64,000 nt of DNA from Thermoplasmata archaeon (GTDB taxonomy: Archaea; Thermoplasmatota; Thermoplasmata; Lutacidiplasmatales; UBA184), in assembly GCA_021798195.1 (NCBI GenBank), contig JAJZYH010000008.1, positions 1 to 64,000 of the forward strand. Direction: 5' to 3'. Positions 26,161 to 34,733 of this stretch are shown here, in pieces. Each line of letters starts with the position of its first letter. Position 1 is the first letter of the stretch. The notes beneath the pieces were generated by a model that searched no databases, was not told the origin of the DNA, and saw only the letters and a program-made list of their open reading frames with translations. Made by a program: the position numbers and the translations under genes.

Positions 26161-27567
26161 CTAGAACTCCCGGAGCGTCCGCTGGAACCGCCGCTGCTCC
26201 TGCGGGACGTCCACCGGGTAGCGGGCGGTGAGGCAGCCCAGGCACAGGCCGTTCTGCCCCACACCGATGGACTGGACCAGGCCCGGGATGGTGAGGTAAC
26301 GCACCGAGTCCGCCCGGAGCGCCCGGGCCACCTCTTCCTGGGTCTTCTCGAACGCCACGAGGTCCTTGCGCTCCTTCATGTCCACGCCGTAATAGCAGGG
26401 GGCGACGATGGGAGGACATCCCACCCGGACGTGGACCTCGCGGGCCCCCGCGGCCCGGACCATGTGGACGATCTCCCGGAGGGTCGTCCCCCGCACGATG
26501 CTGTCGTCCAGGAGCACGACCCTCTTGTCCCGCAGGACCCCCGGGATGGGATGGAGCTTCACGCGCACCTCCTCCTCCCGGCGGCGCTGATCCGGCAGGA
26601 TGAACGTGCGCTCCACGAACCGGCTCTTGATGAGGCCCTCCGCGTACGGGATGCCGCTCTCCTCGGAGAACCCCAGCGCCTGGGGGCGGCTCGAATCCGG
26701 GACCGGGACCACCACGTCCGCCTCCAGGGGAGATTCCCGGGCCAGCGCCTTCCCGATGCGGTGCCGGACCTCGTAGATCAGCTGGCCCTGGAAGATGCTG
26801 TCCGGCCGGGAGAAGTACACCCATTCGAACATGCAGTAGGCCGTGGAGCCCGGACGGGGGATGGTGGAACTGTGGGACACCTGGCCCCGCTCGATGGAGA
26901 CGATCTCCCCCGGAAGGAGCTCCCGTTCCAGCTTCCCTCCCATGAGCTCCAGGGCCACCGATTCGCTGGCCACGGCATAGCCCCCGTCGAGGGATCCCAG
27001 GCAGAGGGGGCGGATCCCGTGGGGGTCCCGGAACGCGTAGAGGTGGTTCCCGTGCAGGAGCACCACGGCGTAGGCCCCGGAAGCCTCCATCATGGCTCGG
27101 CGGATGGCGGTCTCCATGTCCCGGGTCCGGGAGAACTCCATGGCGATGTACTGGCCCAGCGCTTCCGTGTCCGCGTTCCCCAGGAACTCCACCCCGCTCA
27201 GGGCGAGGCGTCGCCGGAGCCTCTGGAAGTTCACGATGTCGCCGTTGTGGGCCAACGCGATCTCCCGCGTGCCCGTGCCCACGATCAACGGCTGGGCGTT
27301 CTCCAGGTTGGAGGTCCCTGTGGTGGAATAGCGGACGTGGCCGATCCCCACGCTCCCCCGCAGGGTGTCCAGGAGTTCCCCGTCAAAGACCTCGTGGACC
27401 AAGCCCATCCCCCGCCGGTGGTACATCTGGCTCTGCGAGGCGGTGGCCATGCCCGCCGATTCCTGGCCCCGGTGCTGCAGGGCCCGAAGCCCCATGTACA
27501 GGTAGGGAGCCGCTCCCTTACCGGGGAGGGAGACGCCGACGACGCCGCATTTCTCCCGGACGCCCAC
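26161..27567 (-). CDS. purF: Amidophosphoribosyltransferase
   Basis: First committed step of purine synthesis: PRPP plus glutamine to phosphoribosylamine. GTG 27567 gives a 468-residue protein beginning MGVREKCGVVGV, so the catalytic Cys is residue 7 and needs removal of a six-residue propeptide, as is usual for class II glutamine amidotransferases. The glutaminase domain shows GHVRYSTTGTSNLENAQP and LAHNGDIVN; the PRTase domain shows VVLLDDSIVRGTT. The frame is open to 27642, but the TTTAAA box at 27589-27594 lies 25 nt before GTG 27567 and would be inside a longer gene. Two late Cys (LCLGC) could be remnants of the Fe-S site. Confidence 0.92.
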   Translation of the reverse strand: MGVREKCGVVGVSLPGKGAAPYLYMGLRALQHRGQESAGMATASQSQMYHRRGMGLVHEVFDGELLDTLRGSVGIGHVRYSTTGTSNLENAQPLIVGTGTREIALAHNGDIVNFQRLRRRLALSGVEFLGNADTEALGQYIAMEFSRTRDMETAIRRAMMEASGAYAVVLLHGNHLYAFRDPHGIRPLCLGSLDGGYAVASESVALELMGGKLERELLPGEIVSIERGQVSHSSTIPRPGSTAYCMFEWVYFSRPDSIFQGQLIYEVRHRIGKALARESPLEADVVVPVPDSSRPQALGFSEESGIPYAEGLIKSRFVERTFILPDQRRREEEVRVKLHPIPGVLRDKRVVLLDDSIVRGTTLREIVHMVRAAGAREVHVRVGCPPIVAPCYYGVDMKERKDLVAFEKTQEEVARALRADSVRYLTIPGLVQSIGVGQNGLCLGCLTARYPVDVPQEQRRFQRTLREF

Positions 27568-27588
27568 GAGGGTGGGACCTTGTGCAGG

Positions 27589-27594
27589 TTTAAA
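27589..27594 (-). promoter_or_regulatory. TATA-like box for purF-nop5-flpA
   Basis: TTTAAA inside the 8-bp palindrome GTTTAAAC, centred 25 nt upstream of GTG 27567. It decides the purF start. Confidence 0.55.
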
Positions 27595-27692
27595 CGGTTT
27601 CGTGGTGGCGTGCGGAATGTCCCCAAAGAAGCCTGGGGGCAAAGGATCCCCCCCGGCCCTGGGACCCGTGAGTCCTCCGGGGAGGGGATGCG

Positions 27693-27737
27693 AAAAAGAT
27701 GGGGGAGGAGGGCCCAGCGCTGTGGGCCCTCTCCCCC
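27693..27737 (-). terminator. Hairpin plus T-tract terminator after rpl12
   Basis: On the minus strand the transcript downstream of rpl12 reads GGGGGAGAGGGCCC, an ACAGCGCT loop, GGGCCCTCCTCCCCC, then ATCTTTTT. The stem is about 14 bp with one bulge and is directly followed by five T. It resembles a bacterial intrinsic terminator and closes the rpl1-rpl10-rpl12 operon 23 bp after the rpl12 stop. Confidence 0.65.
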
Positions 27738-27759
27738 GAGGGAGGATACGCGGTGGGGC

Positions 27760-28077
27760 CTATCCGAAGAGGGCGGAGAGTCCGGCCGCGGCCTCTTCCT
27801 CGGTCACGCCCTTCTCTTCCTTCTCTTCCTTCTTGGCTTCCTTCTTGTCGTCCTTCTTCTCCGAGGCGGCAGGCGCCGCCGGGGCGGCCGCCACGGCCAT
27901 GGTCTCGGCCTTGGCCAAGACCTCGGACACGTTGACCCCTTCCAGGGCGGCCAGTAAGGCCTTCACCTGGGCCGGATCGGCTTGTGCCCCTGCGGCCGTG
28001 AGGACCGAAGTGACCCCTTTCTCATCGATCGGCTTGCCTGCCGCGTGGAGCAGCATGGCACCATAGACGTACTGCAT
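27760..28077 (-). CDS. rpl12: Ribosomal stalk protein P1/L12, archaeal
   Basis: A 105-residue stalk protein that recruits translation GTPases. It has the N-terminal helical dimerisation domain ([15 protein letters not shown]...), an Ala-rich hinge, a Lys/Glu tail and the terminal GLSALFG hydrophobic motif that contacts elongation factors. GGAGGAGG precedes the ATG. Third gene of the L1-L10-L12 operon. Confidence 0.95.
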   Translation of the reverse strand: MQYVYGAMLLHAAGKPIDEKGVTSVLTAAGAQADPAQVKALLAALEGVNVSEVLAKAETMAVAAAPAAPAASEKKDDKKEAKKEEKEEKGVTEEEAAAGLSALFG

Positions 28078-28108
28078 GGTTCTTTCCTCCTCCTGGTTGT
28101 GTTCCTTC

Positions 28109-29005
28109 CTAGTTCGTTGGGAGACCTTCGAGGGCCTGGAGAGCCTTCGCCTGGCGCGCGGCCTTCTCCAGGAGCGGCCGGATGGTCTCCTGCGAGACGA
28201 AGCCGGCGGCGAGGGCGAGGCCCATCCCCTGGCGCTGGGCCCGGGCCAGGAGATGCGGGATGCTCTCCGCCGTGGGGAATGCGATGTGGAGCGCGAGGCC
28301 CAACGCCTGCTGGCGGGCCCGAACGAGGTCGCCCCGGATCCGCTCCAAGTCCACCATGAGGGCCTCGCGGGGGTAGAAGACGTCCTCCTCCACCGCGGCG
28401 CGCAAAAGGAGACCCACTTCCAGCGGCTTGATGTCCAGCCGAGCGAGGAGAGGCCCCACCTCCCGCGAGATGATCGACCCCTTCCTCACGATCAGGGTCT
28501 CCTTCTTGATCACCACCTTTCCCTTCTCGATGGCGGCCGGGAACCCGGCGTGCTGCAGTTCTCCCACGATGGGGCCGGGCTTGAAGGGGGTCTCCCCCGC
28601 CGGGACCACCACGTCGATGGGGGCGATCTCCCCGCCCCGGGGCGCCACCGGGCTCCGGGTCTTGTCCAGTTCCTGGGACAGGACGAATGGGTTCGTGTCC
28701 GCCACCAGTATCGCGGTCTGATCCTGGACCAGGGGGACCAACCGGGCCAGGGAGGGCCGCTCGGAGGCGGCTGCCTCCAGGGCATGCACGATGAGGCTAT
28801 TCGGGGCCACGTGGAGAGGATGTCCGCGGAGACTGAGTTCCCGACGCATCCCCTGCAGGTTCGCCGCCGGGACCCCCCGGATGCCCACCAGGGCCACCAC
28901 CGGCCGGGAGAGGAGTTCCTTCTTGAGAGCCTCCACCCGGGCGACCTTCTGGGCCCGGGAGGGGGAGATGTGTGGAGTGACCTGGGCTTGGGCCGCCATG
29001 CTCAT
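28109..29005 (-). CDS. rpl10: Ribosomal stalk base protein P0/L10, without the acidic tail
   Basis: Anchors the stalk to 23S rRNA and carries L12/P1 dimers. At 298 residues it has the rRNA-binding domain ([21 protein letters not shown]), the eukaryote/archaea insertion domain ([17 protein letters not shown]) and the C-terminal spine helices that bind L12 ([33 protein letters not shown]). It stops at EGLPTN and lacks the charged linker and GLGALFG-like end found in most archaeal L10. ATG 29005 is used for its AGAGGGAA ribosome-binding site; GTG 29023 would overlap rpl1. Confidence 0.93.
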   Translation of the reverse strand: MSMAAQAQVTPHISPSRAQKVARVEALKKELLSRPVVALVGIRGVPAANLQGMRRELSLRGHPLHVAPNSLIVHALEAAASERPSLARLVPLVQDQTAILVADTNPFVLSQELDKTRSPVAPRGGEIAPIDVVVPAGETPFKPGPIVGELQHAGFPAAIEKGKVVIKKETLIVRKGSIISREVGPLLARLDIKPLEVGLLLRAAVEEDVFYPREALMVDLERIRGDLVRARQQALGLALHIAFPTAESIPHLLARAQRQGMGLALAAGFVSQETIRPLLEKAARQAKALQALEGLPTN

Positions 29006-29016
29006 GGATCTTCCCT

Positions 29017-29655
29017 CTACCACAGACGGACCGACGGGCCCATGGTGGTCTTCACGTAGACGCTCTCCACGTTGGACCGCCCGCGCTCCAGGCGCGACAC
29101 GACCCGGTTGAGGACGGTCTCGAGGTTCTCCGCGAGTTCCTCCGCGGGCATGTTCCGAGTCCCCACGGCCGCATGGAAGGTCCGCTTCCCCTTGTTGCGC
29201 ACCCGGACGTTCCTCTTCAGGGCCTGGATGATGGGGGTCGGGTCAGTCCCCGGAGGCACCGGCCGGGGCATCTTCCCCCGGGGACCCAGGACCTGTCCCA
29301 GCCGCTTCCCGATCATGGGCATCAAGGGAGCCTCGGCCATGAAGAAATCGATGTCGCGGGCCACCTTCCGGCTCACCCGCTTGTTCTTGAAGACCTCATC
29401 CATCTGGTCGGGAGTCACGGTGAGGTCCGCCGATCCCCGGACCTTCTCCGCGAGCTCGGGGGAGGCGATGACCGCCACCTTGATCCCCTTGCCCCGTCCC
29501 CGCGGGAGGGTCACGTCCTCCTCCACCCGGTTCTTGGGAAGGCTCAGGTCCAGTTCCTTGAGGTTGATGGCCACCTCCACGGACTCGGGGAACTCCCGGG
29601 GCGGAGCGGTGGACACCGCTTCCTGGATTGCTTGCAGCGGGGATTTGTCGGCCAT
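29017..29655 (-). CDS. rpl1: Ribosomal protein L1
   Basis: A 212-residue L1-stalk protein, first gene of rpl1-rpl10-rpl12. Typical blocks: VAVIASPELAEKVRGSADL, LGQVLGPRGKMPRPVP (L1 signature) and VGTRNMPAEELAEN. In many archaea L1 represses its own operon by binding a leader-mRNA copy of its rRNA site; the predicted leader here is only about 15 nt, so any such site would have to lie inside the coding region. Confidence 0.95.
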   Translation of the reverse strand: MADKSPLQAIQEAVSTAPPREFPESVEVAINLKELDLSLPKNRVEEDVTLPRGRGKGIKVAVIASPELAEKVRGSADLTVTPDQMDEVFKNKRVSRKVARDIDFFMAEAPLMPMIGKRLGQVLGPRGKMPRPVPPGTDPTPIIQALKRNVRVRNKGKRTFHAAVGTRNMPAEELAENLETVLNRVVSRLERGRSNVESVYVKTTMGPSVRLW

Positions 29656-29692
29656 GGGAACGCTGGTTCGGCGCCGCCGAAAAAGCGCCCTG

Positions 29693-29700
29693 CTATAAAG
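29693..29700 (-). promoter_or_regulatory. TATA box for rpl1-rpl10-rpl12
   Basis: CTTTATAG on the minus strand, placing transcription start near 29671, about 15 nt before the rpl1 ATG. The divergent spacer of ~245 bp to rpl44e holds only this box and the one at 29871. Confidence 0.6.
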
Positions 29701-29870
29701 CTTGGGGACGTGCTCCGCCGGGAAGCGCCCCCGATCCGCGGCACCGGGCGGACGCGGCCCGGGAGGGGCGAGGATCCGGTGACTCGGGTCCCACCCCCCA
29801 CGCCCCCCACTCGGAGCCCCGGCGAGGCCCGCACCATCCCGAAGGACCGCCGACCGGGTCCATCATGTTC

Positions 29871-29876
29871 AAATAT
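29871..29876 (+). promoter_or_regulatory. TATA-like box for the rpl44e operon
   Basis: AAATAT, centred about 28 nt before the rpl44e ATG at 29902, consistent with a leaderless or nearly leaderless transcript. Confidence 0.45.
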
Positions 29877-29901
29877 CGCTCCTCTCTCGGCGGGCCTCGT
29901 C

Positions 29902-30189
29902 ATGCACTATCCCAAGGAAGTGTCCGCCTACTGCCCCAAGTGCAAGAAGCACACCGCGCACGACGTGGAGAAGGGGAGGAAGCGGCAGGCGAGCGAACTC
30001 GCGTGGGGTCAGCGGAGGTTCCGACGGGCCCAGCGGGGCTACGGGGGGTTCCCCCGCCCCAAGCCCGAGGGAAGGGCGAAGGCCGTCCGGCGCGTGTACC
30101 TCAAGTACCGCTGTCAGCAATGCAAGTACGTGGTGCAACCTCCTTCGTTCCGCGCGAGCCAGCTGGAGCTGGTGGAGCATAAGGGATGA
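29902..30189 (+). CDS. rpl44e: Ribosomal protein L44e (eL42)
   Basis: A 95-residue E-site zinc-ribbon ribosomal protein. C11-x2-C14 (YCPKCKKHTAHDV) and C71-x2-C74 (RCQQCKYV) form the zinc site, and the GGFPRPKPEGRAK loop is characteristic. First gene of a translation operon whose order (L44e, S27e, aIF2-alpha, Nop10) is widely conserved in archaea. It overlaps rps27e by 4 bp (ATGA). Confidence 0.95.
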   Translation: MHYPKEVSAYCPKCKKHTAHDVEKGRKRQASELAWGQRRFRRAQRGYGGFPRPKPEGRAKAVRRVYLKYRCQQCKYVVQPPSFRASQLELVEHKG

Positions 30190-30392
30190 TGGAACAACAG
30201 CTTCCCGCGCCGGGAGCGCCGCGTCCCCGGGCCCCGTTCTACACCGTGAAGTGCCCCGACTGCTCCAGCGAGCTCGTGGTCTTCAGCCGCCCTTCCACCA
30301 CCGTGCACTGCAGCATCTGCGGGGCCCTCGTGGCCACCCCCACCGGGGGGAAAGGGGAGTTCCGCGCCGAGATCGTCCGAACGGAGGTCTGA
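30186..30392 (+). CDS. rps27e: Ribosomal protein S27e
   Basis: A 68-residue small-subunit zinc-ribbon protein with four Cys at 23, 26, 42 and 45 (KCPDC...HCSICG) and the conserved FYTVKCPDC start and GALVATPTGGKG end. Two consecutive ATG codons at 30186 and 30189; either could start it. The N-terminal extension MEQQLPAPGAPRPRA is a little longer than usual. Confidence 0.94.
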   Translation: MMEQQLPAPGAPRPRAPFYTVKCPDCSSELVVFSRPSTTVHCSICGALVATPTGGKGEFRAEIVRTEV

Positions 30393-30417
30393 GCCTCCCC
30401 CCGGTTCGGTCCCAAAG

Positions 30418-31194
30418 ATGCCGTCTCGTGGAACCCTTCCCGAGGAAGGGGAGCATGTCGTGGCCACGGTCCGGAGCATCCGGAACTTCGGGGCCTTCGT
30501 CACGCTCGACGAATACGGGAACCGGGATGCCTTCATCCATCTCTCGGAGGTGGCCACCGGGTGGGTCAAGTACATCCGGGACTACATCCGGGAGGGCCAG
30601 AAGATCGTGGCCCGGGTCATCCACATCGACCCCGAAAAGAACCAGGTGGACCTCTCCCTGAAGCGGATCAACGACCACCAGCGCCGGGAGAAGCTGCAGT
30701 CCTGGAAGAACGAGCAACGGGCCGAGAAGCTCATGGGCCTCGTGGCGAAGGCCCTCAAGATCGAGATGGAGGCGGCCTACCAGGAGTTCGGGGAGCGCCT
30801 CGTGGAGAAGTACGGGTCCCTCTTCAAGGCGTTCGAGATCGCGGCCGCGGACCCCAAGGCGCTGCAGCGCGACGGGTTCCGGGGGGCCTGGGTGAGCGCC
30901 TTCCAGCGCATCGCCCATGAGAACATCACGCCGCCGCGGGTGTCCGTGACGGGGATCCTCGAGGTCTCGAGCCACGCGCCCGACGGGGTGGAGCACGTGC
31001 GCGCCGCGCTCCAGGAGGCGGAACGGGTGGACCCCAAGGCCATCGTCGTCCAGTACGTGGGCGCCCCGCGCTACCGCGTGGTGGTCGAGGGGACCCAGTA
31101 CCGGCAGGCGGAAGAACTCTTGAAGAAGTCTTCCGAGGCCGCCCTGAGCAAGATCAAGGCCCTGGGGGGAAAGGGCTCCTTCACCCACCTCTGA
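30418..31194 (+). CDS. Translation initiation factor aIF2, alpha subunit
   Basis: A 258-residue subunit of the ternary-complex factor that delivers initiator tRNA. N-terminal S1/OB domain (VATVRSIRNFGAFVTLDEYGN; FIHLSEV; VDLSLKRI), a central helical domain (RREKLQSWKNEQRAEKLM) and the C-terminal alpha-beta domain that binds the gamma subunit (IVVQYVGAPRYRVVVEG). Length is normal. It sits between rps27e and nop10, the expected archaeal context. Confidence 0.95.
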   Translation: MPSRGTLPEEGEHVVATVRSIRNFGAFVTLDEYGNRDAFIHLSEVATGWVKYIRDYIREGQKIVARVIHIDPEKNQVDLSLKRINDHQRREKLQSWKNEQRAEKLMGLVAKALKIEMEAAYQEFGERLVEKYGSLFKAFEIAAADPKALQRDGFRGAWVSAFQRIAHENITPPRVSVTGILEVSSHAPDGVEHVRAALQEAERVDPKAIVVQYVGAPRYRVVVEGTQYRQAEELLKKSSEAALSKIKALGGKGSFTHL

Positions 31195-31204
31195 GGAATC
31201 CGCC

Positions 31205-31399
31205 ATGTCTCCCCTCCAGATCCGCCGATGCCGGACCTGCTCCGTCTACACGCTCCAGGAGAACTGTCCCCGGTGCCAGGCCCCCACGGGCACTCCGCAC
31301 CCGGCCCGCTTCTCTCCCGAGGACCGGTACGGGCGCTACCGAAGGGCCCTGTTGGCGAAGGTCCCGGCAGAGAGCCCCCCGCCGACGCCCAAACAATAA
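31205..31399 (+). CDS. nop10: Nop10, H/ACA sRNP protein
   Basis: A 64-residue zinc-ribbon subunit of the pseudouridylation guide RNP. C9-x2-C12 (RRCRTCSVYTLQ) and C21-x2-C24 (CPRCQAPT) are followed by the signature PARFSPEDRYGRYRR. It lies directly after aIF2-alpha, as in most archaea. Confidence 0.94.
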   Translation: MSPLQIRRCRTCSVYTLQENCPRCQAPTGTPHPARFSPEDRYGRYRRALLAKVPAESPPPTPKQ

Positions 31400-31425
31400 G
31401 AGCCCGCTTGCCCTCCCGGGGAGAG

Positions 31426-31935
31426 ATGCATCGGATCAAGGTGGTCAATGAGATCTCCGAATTGGTACCCGTCCTCCGTGCGGTGGACTCCCCCTTCAAG
31501 CTCGACCTCTTCAACCGGCTCACCGACAACTGGCTGACCGAGGAGGACGTGGAGAAGGAGTTCGGCAAGGAGGGGGTCCGCGTCCTGGGGTTCTTCGAGA
31601 AGCTCAAGCTGGTGGACACCCGCTGGGTCGCCCGGGATGCGAAGAAACAACCCGTCAAGAGTTTCCACACCTACTATTCCACCATCAACATCAACACCAC
31701 GGCCCCGCTTTCCGAGGTCTCCGAGATCCTCTCCATCGCCTCCATGAGCGACAAGGACTACGCCAAGCAGGAGAAGCAGGTCTACGATGCGGTGGGCGAG
31801 ACGGGACGGTTCTTCTCCGACGTCGCGGAGGAGCTCCAGATGAGCCCCACCCGCCTCAAGGGGCTCATCAAGCGGTCGGAGCGCCTGGAGTACCGGGGAC
31901 ATCGCATCGAGCGTCTCAATGGGTCCCGGGAGTGA
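31426..31935 (+). CDS. Winged-helix (ArsR-like) transcriptional regulator
   Basis: A 169-residue soluble protein with an N-terminal helix-turn-helix region (SPFKLDLFNRLTDNWLTEEDVEKEFG, then a FFEKLKLVDTRW wing) and a second helical HTH-like segment at the end (DVAEELQMSPTRLKGLIKR). The middle is beta-rich and may form a dimer or ligand site. ATG 31426 has GGGGAGAG just upstream. It replaces the PAC2 gene often found after nop10; the PAC2 homologue is at 43.8 kb here. Its target is unknown; the trm56 gene overlaps its end by 17 bp. Confidence 0.78.
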   Translation: MHRIKVVNEISELVPVLRAVDSPFKLDLFNRLTDNWLTEEDVEKEFGKEGVRVLGFFEKLKLVDTRWVARDAKKQPVKSFHTYYSTININTTAPLSEVSEILSIASMSDKDYAKQEKQVYDAVGETGRFFSDVAEELQMSPTRLKGLIKRSERLEYRGHRIERLNGSRE

Positions 31936-32506
31936 TCCTGGCCTCCGCGTGGAGGTCCTTCGGCTGGGGCATCGACCGGGCCGGGACCCCCGGCTCACCA
32001 CGCATGTCCTCCTCACCGCCCGGGCGTTCGGCGTGGAGGTCGTCCATCTGGAACCTCCCGACGACGCGCTCGCCCGGCGGGTGGTGGACCTCGCCCGCCG
32101 GTTCGGGGGTTCGTTCCGGGTCCTGGGCGAGCGCAGCGGGAGGAAGCTGATCCAGGATTGGCCCGGATCCACACTCCACCTCACCATGTACGGGGAGGAC
32201 CTGGACGAGCTCCGGACGCGGTGGACCCTCGAGGGCCCGGTCCTCGTTGTGGTGGGCGGCCCCAAGGTCTCCCGGGAGGTGTACGAGAGGGCCACCTACA
32301 ATGTGGCGGTGACCCACCAACCCCACAGCGAGGTGGCGGCCCTCGCCATCCTCCTGGACCGGCTCCTGGGAACCCCTCAGGTGGAGCGGCGAGACGGGGC
32401 ACGGATCCAGGTCCTCCCCGCACGCCGCGGAAAGAGGGTCCGCGACCTGACCTCGTCCTCCCGGAGGCTCCCGGACCCTTACGAGGAGGCGGAGGCACCT
32501 CCGTGA
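31919..32506 (+). CDS. trm56: tRNA (cytidine-56) 2'-O-methyltransferase
   Basis: Archaeal SPOUT enzyme that methylates C56 in the tRNA T-loop. The 195-residue protein begins with the family signature VEVLRLGHRPGRDPRLTTHV and has the knotted SAM-site strand VLVVVGGPKVSREVYE followed by YNVAVTHQPHSEVAALAILL. The start overlaps the upstream regulator, and its TGA overlaps the GTG of mevalonate kinase, so the cluster is translationally coupled. Confidence 0.92.
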   Translation: MGPGSDPGLRVEVLRLGHRPGRDPRLTTHVLLTARAFGVEVVHLEPPDDALARRVVDLARRFGGSFRVLGERSGRKLIQDWPGSTLHLTMYGEDLDELRTRWTLEGPVLVVVGGPKVSREVYERATYNVAVTHQPHSEVAALAILLDRLLGTPQVERRDGARIQVLPARRGKRVRDLTSSSRRLPDPYEEAEAPP

Positions 32507-33492
32507 ATCCCCTCCCGCTCACCCCCCTCCCGTCGCGGGGGATCTCACCGGGAAAGGCGATCCTCTTCGGCGAGCACGCCGTGGTCTACGGGGAACCCGC
32601 CGTGGTCCTCAGCCTGGACATCTACACCACCGTGGAGGTCCACGAGGCGACGGGAGGAACTGACCATCGCTTCCAGGGGGACTCGGGCGCCTGGAGGAGG
32701 AACCCCTACCTCCAGGAGATCCTCGGGAAGGGGTCGTCCCCGCCGGCGGGACATCTCGACGTGCGCGTGCGTTCCCAGATCCCTCCGGCGTCCGGCCTGG
32801 GCTCGTCCGCCGCGCTCGTGGCCCCGCTCACGGCCATCCTCAGAGCCCGGGAGGGCCCCGTGGACCGGGGGACCCTTGCCCGGGAATCGTTCCTTGCGGA
32901 GAGGGCCGCGCAGGGGGTCGGCAGCCCGGTGGACACCACCGCGGTCACGGCGGGCGGGATCGTGGCCGTGGGACCCCCCGGCCGGGAGGGCGAGGACCTC
33001 TGGACGATCCCAGCCGTGGAGGGAAAGGGCCCGTGGACGGTCCGCCGGGTGCCGGATCCGGGCTGGACCTGGGTGGTGGGGTACACCGGCGTCCCCAAGC
33101 AGACGGGCCGCACGGTGAACCGGGTCCGGCAACGCCTCCAGGAGACCGATGGCCCCGAACTCCTGGCCGCCTTCGGCTCGCTGGCGCGAGCCGGCGAGGA
33201 CGCGCTCCGGCGCGGGGACCGGGATGCGGTGGGGCAGTGCATGGAGCGGAACCACGCCCTTCTCGTGCGCCTGGGAGTGGGCCACCCCCGGCTGGACCAG
33301 TTGGTGGGGGCCGTCCGGCCCCATGTCGCAGGGGTGAAGATCACCGGAGCGGGCTCCGGAGGTTCCATCCTGGCCCTCCCTCGACCGGGGAGCGAGCTCG
33401 CGGCGGCGCGGGCCATCGCCCGGGCGGGGGGCCTCGCCTTCCGGGTCCGCCCTCCCCCCCAGGGCGTCCGAGTGGAGCCCCTTCCCCGTTGA
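32503..33492 (+). CDS. mvk: Mevalonate kinase
   Basis: Phosphorylates mevalonate at O5, feeding isoprenoid synthesis. The 329-residue GHMP kinase carries PGKAILFGEHAVVYG (motif 1), PPASGLGSSAAL (ATP loop) and VKITGAGSGGSI (motif 3), plus the catalytic Asp in VGSPVDTTAV. It starts at GTG 32503 as GTGA over the trm56 stop. Possession of a classical MVK sets the organism apart from Thermoplasma-type species that use mevalonate 3-kinase. It should connect to the IPK and IDI-2 genes at 58-60 kb. Confidence 0.92.
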   Translation: MNPLPLTPLPSRGISPGKAILFGEHAVVYGEPAVVLSLDIYTTVEVHEATGGTDHRFQGDSGAWRRNPYLQEILGKGSSPPAGHLDVRVRSQIPPASGLGSSAALVAPLTAILRAREGPVDRGTLARESFLAERAAQGVGSPVDTTAVTAGGIVAVGPPGREGEDLWTIPAVEGKGPWTVRRVPDPGWTWVVGYTGVPKQTGRTVNRVRQRLQETDGPELLAAFGSLARAGEDALRRGDRDAVGQCMERNHALLVRLGVGHPRLDQLVGAVRPHVAGVKITGAGSGGSILALPRPGSELAAARAIARAGGLAFRVRPPPQGVRVEPLPR

Positions 33493-33506
33493 ACGTCCCG
33501 GGAAGT

Positions 33507-34703
33507 TCACTTCCGGGAAACGATCCGTACGATGTCTCCCGGTTGAAGGATGTGGTCGGCCGCCAGCGCCCGGTGCGTCCTCCCGTCCACGGCCCGGATG
33601 AAGCCCTCCCCGAGGTCGGTGTGGACCCGGTAGGCCAGCTGCCGTGCGGTGGTCCCCTGGGGGACGAGGAACGCGTCCGGCAGGACGCGTCCGCGCCCGT
33701 CGGTCCATTTGGTCTCGTCCTCCACGGGGAAGACCACGATCCGGTGGAGGCCCTGGAAGACGAGCCCCTCCAGCGCCTCCTGGACACCCGTGGTCCCCCA
33801 GACCGAGAGGAAGCGCCGGATCGATTCCAGCGCGTTCCTCTGGCCCGCGGTGAGGCGGCCGGGGTCCGGGATGGAGAAGCTCGGGTCGCCCGGGGAGTAC
33901 CGTACGAGCCCTCCCTTCGAGGCCCTCCTCAGGGTGAGCTCCATCTCCGCGGAGGCGAACGAGAGGGGAGGGAGGCTCGCATCCGCCCGGAGGGCCTCCA
34001 CGAGCGGTCCGGGTGCCTGGTCGGCCTTGTTGGCCACCACGCGGCGGGGCTTTGCGACCCGGAGGAGGACCCGGGCCAGGAGGAGCCGGTCCCCGGGGGT
34101 CCAGTGGGAGGGATGGGCCAGGTCCAGGGGCACCTGTCGCAGGGCCGCCTGGATGGACGGGAGAGGGATGGAGAGCCCCGTGAGACGCTCCTCCACGAAC
34201 CCTTCTACCTTCCCTCCCGAGAGTTCCAATCCCCTCACCTGACGATCCCACTGCCGGTCCAGGATCCCCGCCACCCATCGGGTCAGTTCCTCCTCGAGGA
34301 ACTGGATCTCCTCCCGGGGATCGTGGCTTCCGGGGGCCCCCAGGACCCCCTGGGCATCCGTCGCCCCGCTCCCATCCACCACGTGGAGGAAACCATCCGC
34401 CGCCCGAAGGTCGTCGAGGAACTGGTTCCCCAGGCCCTTCCCCTCATGGGCTCCCGGAACGAGGCCCGCCACGTCCACGAGGACGACCGGCAGGGTCCGG
34501 GTCCCTGCATCGCAGCCGGCGTTCCCCGGGACGCATGCGTGACCCAGCTCCCGATGGGGGCAGGGGAACCGGACGAACGAGGGCCCCCGGTTGGGTTCGA
34601 TGGTGGTGAAGGGGTACGGGGCCACTGGAACGCTCGCCAGGGTGAGGGCATTGAACAGCGTGGACTTGCCCACGTTGGGTTTTCCCACCAGCCCGATCTC
34701 CAA
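33507..34703 (-). CDS. YchF/OBG-family GTPase with TGS domain
   Basis: A 398-residue ribosome-associated GTPase or ATPase of the archaeal/eukaryotic YchF-like group. G1 GKPNVGKST (7-15), PFTTIEPN switch I, G3 VDVAGLVPGAHEGKGLGN and G4-like NKAD. A helical insertion occupies ~135-230, and the C-terminal TGS domain ends ADHILQPGDIVRIVSRK. CVPGNAGCDAG near residue 57 is a cysteine-bearing insertion typical of the archaeal subgroup. It converges on mevalonate kinase with 14 bp between stops. Confidence 0.92.
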   Translation of the reverse strand: MEIGLVGKPNVGKSTLFNALTLASVPVAPYPFTTIEPNRGPSFVRFPCPHRELGHACVPGNAGCDAGTRTLPVVLVDVAGLVPGAHEGKGLGNQFLDDLRAADGFLHVVDGSGATDAQGVLGAPGSHDPREEIQFLEEELTRWVAGILDRQWDRQVRGLELSGGKVEGFVEERLTGLSIPLPSIQAALRQVPLDLAHPSHWTPGDRLLLARVLLRVAKPRRVVANKADQAPGPLVEALRADASLPPLSFASAEMELTLRRASKGGLVRYSPGDPSFSIPDPGRLTAGQRNALESIRRFLSVWGTTGVQEALEGLVFQGLHRIVVFPVEDETKWTDGRGRVLPDAFLVPQGTTARQLAYRVHTDLGEGFIRAVDGRTHRALAADHILQPGDIVRIVSRK

Positions 34704-34733
34704 CGCCTGCCTCCCCGGTGAACCCGCCTTCCC

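Noticed and set aside
25159-27957. 932-codon plus-strand frame over purF, nop5 and flpA
   Set aside because: Spans three recognised genes on the other strand and is a His/Arg/Gly/Pro-rich shadow with no motif.
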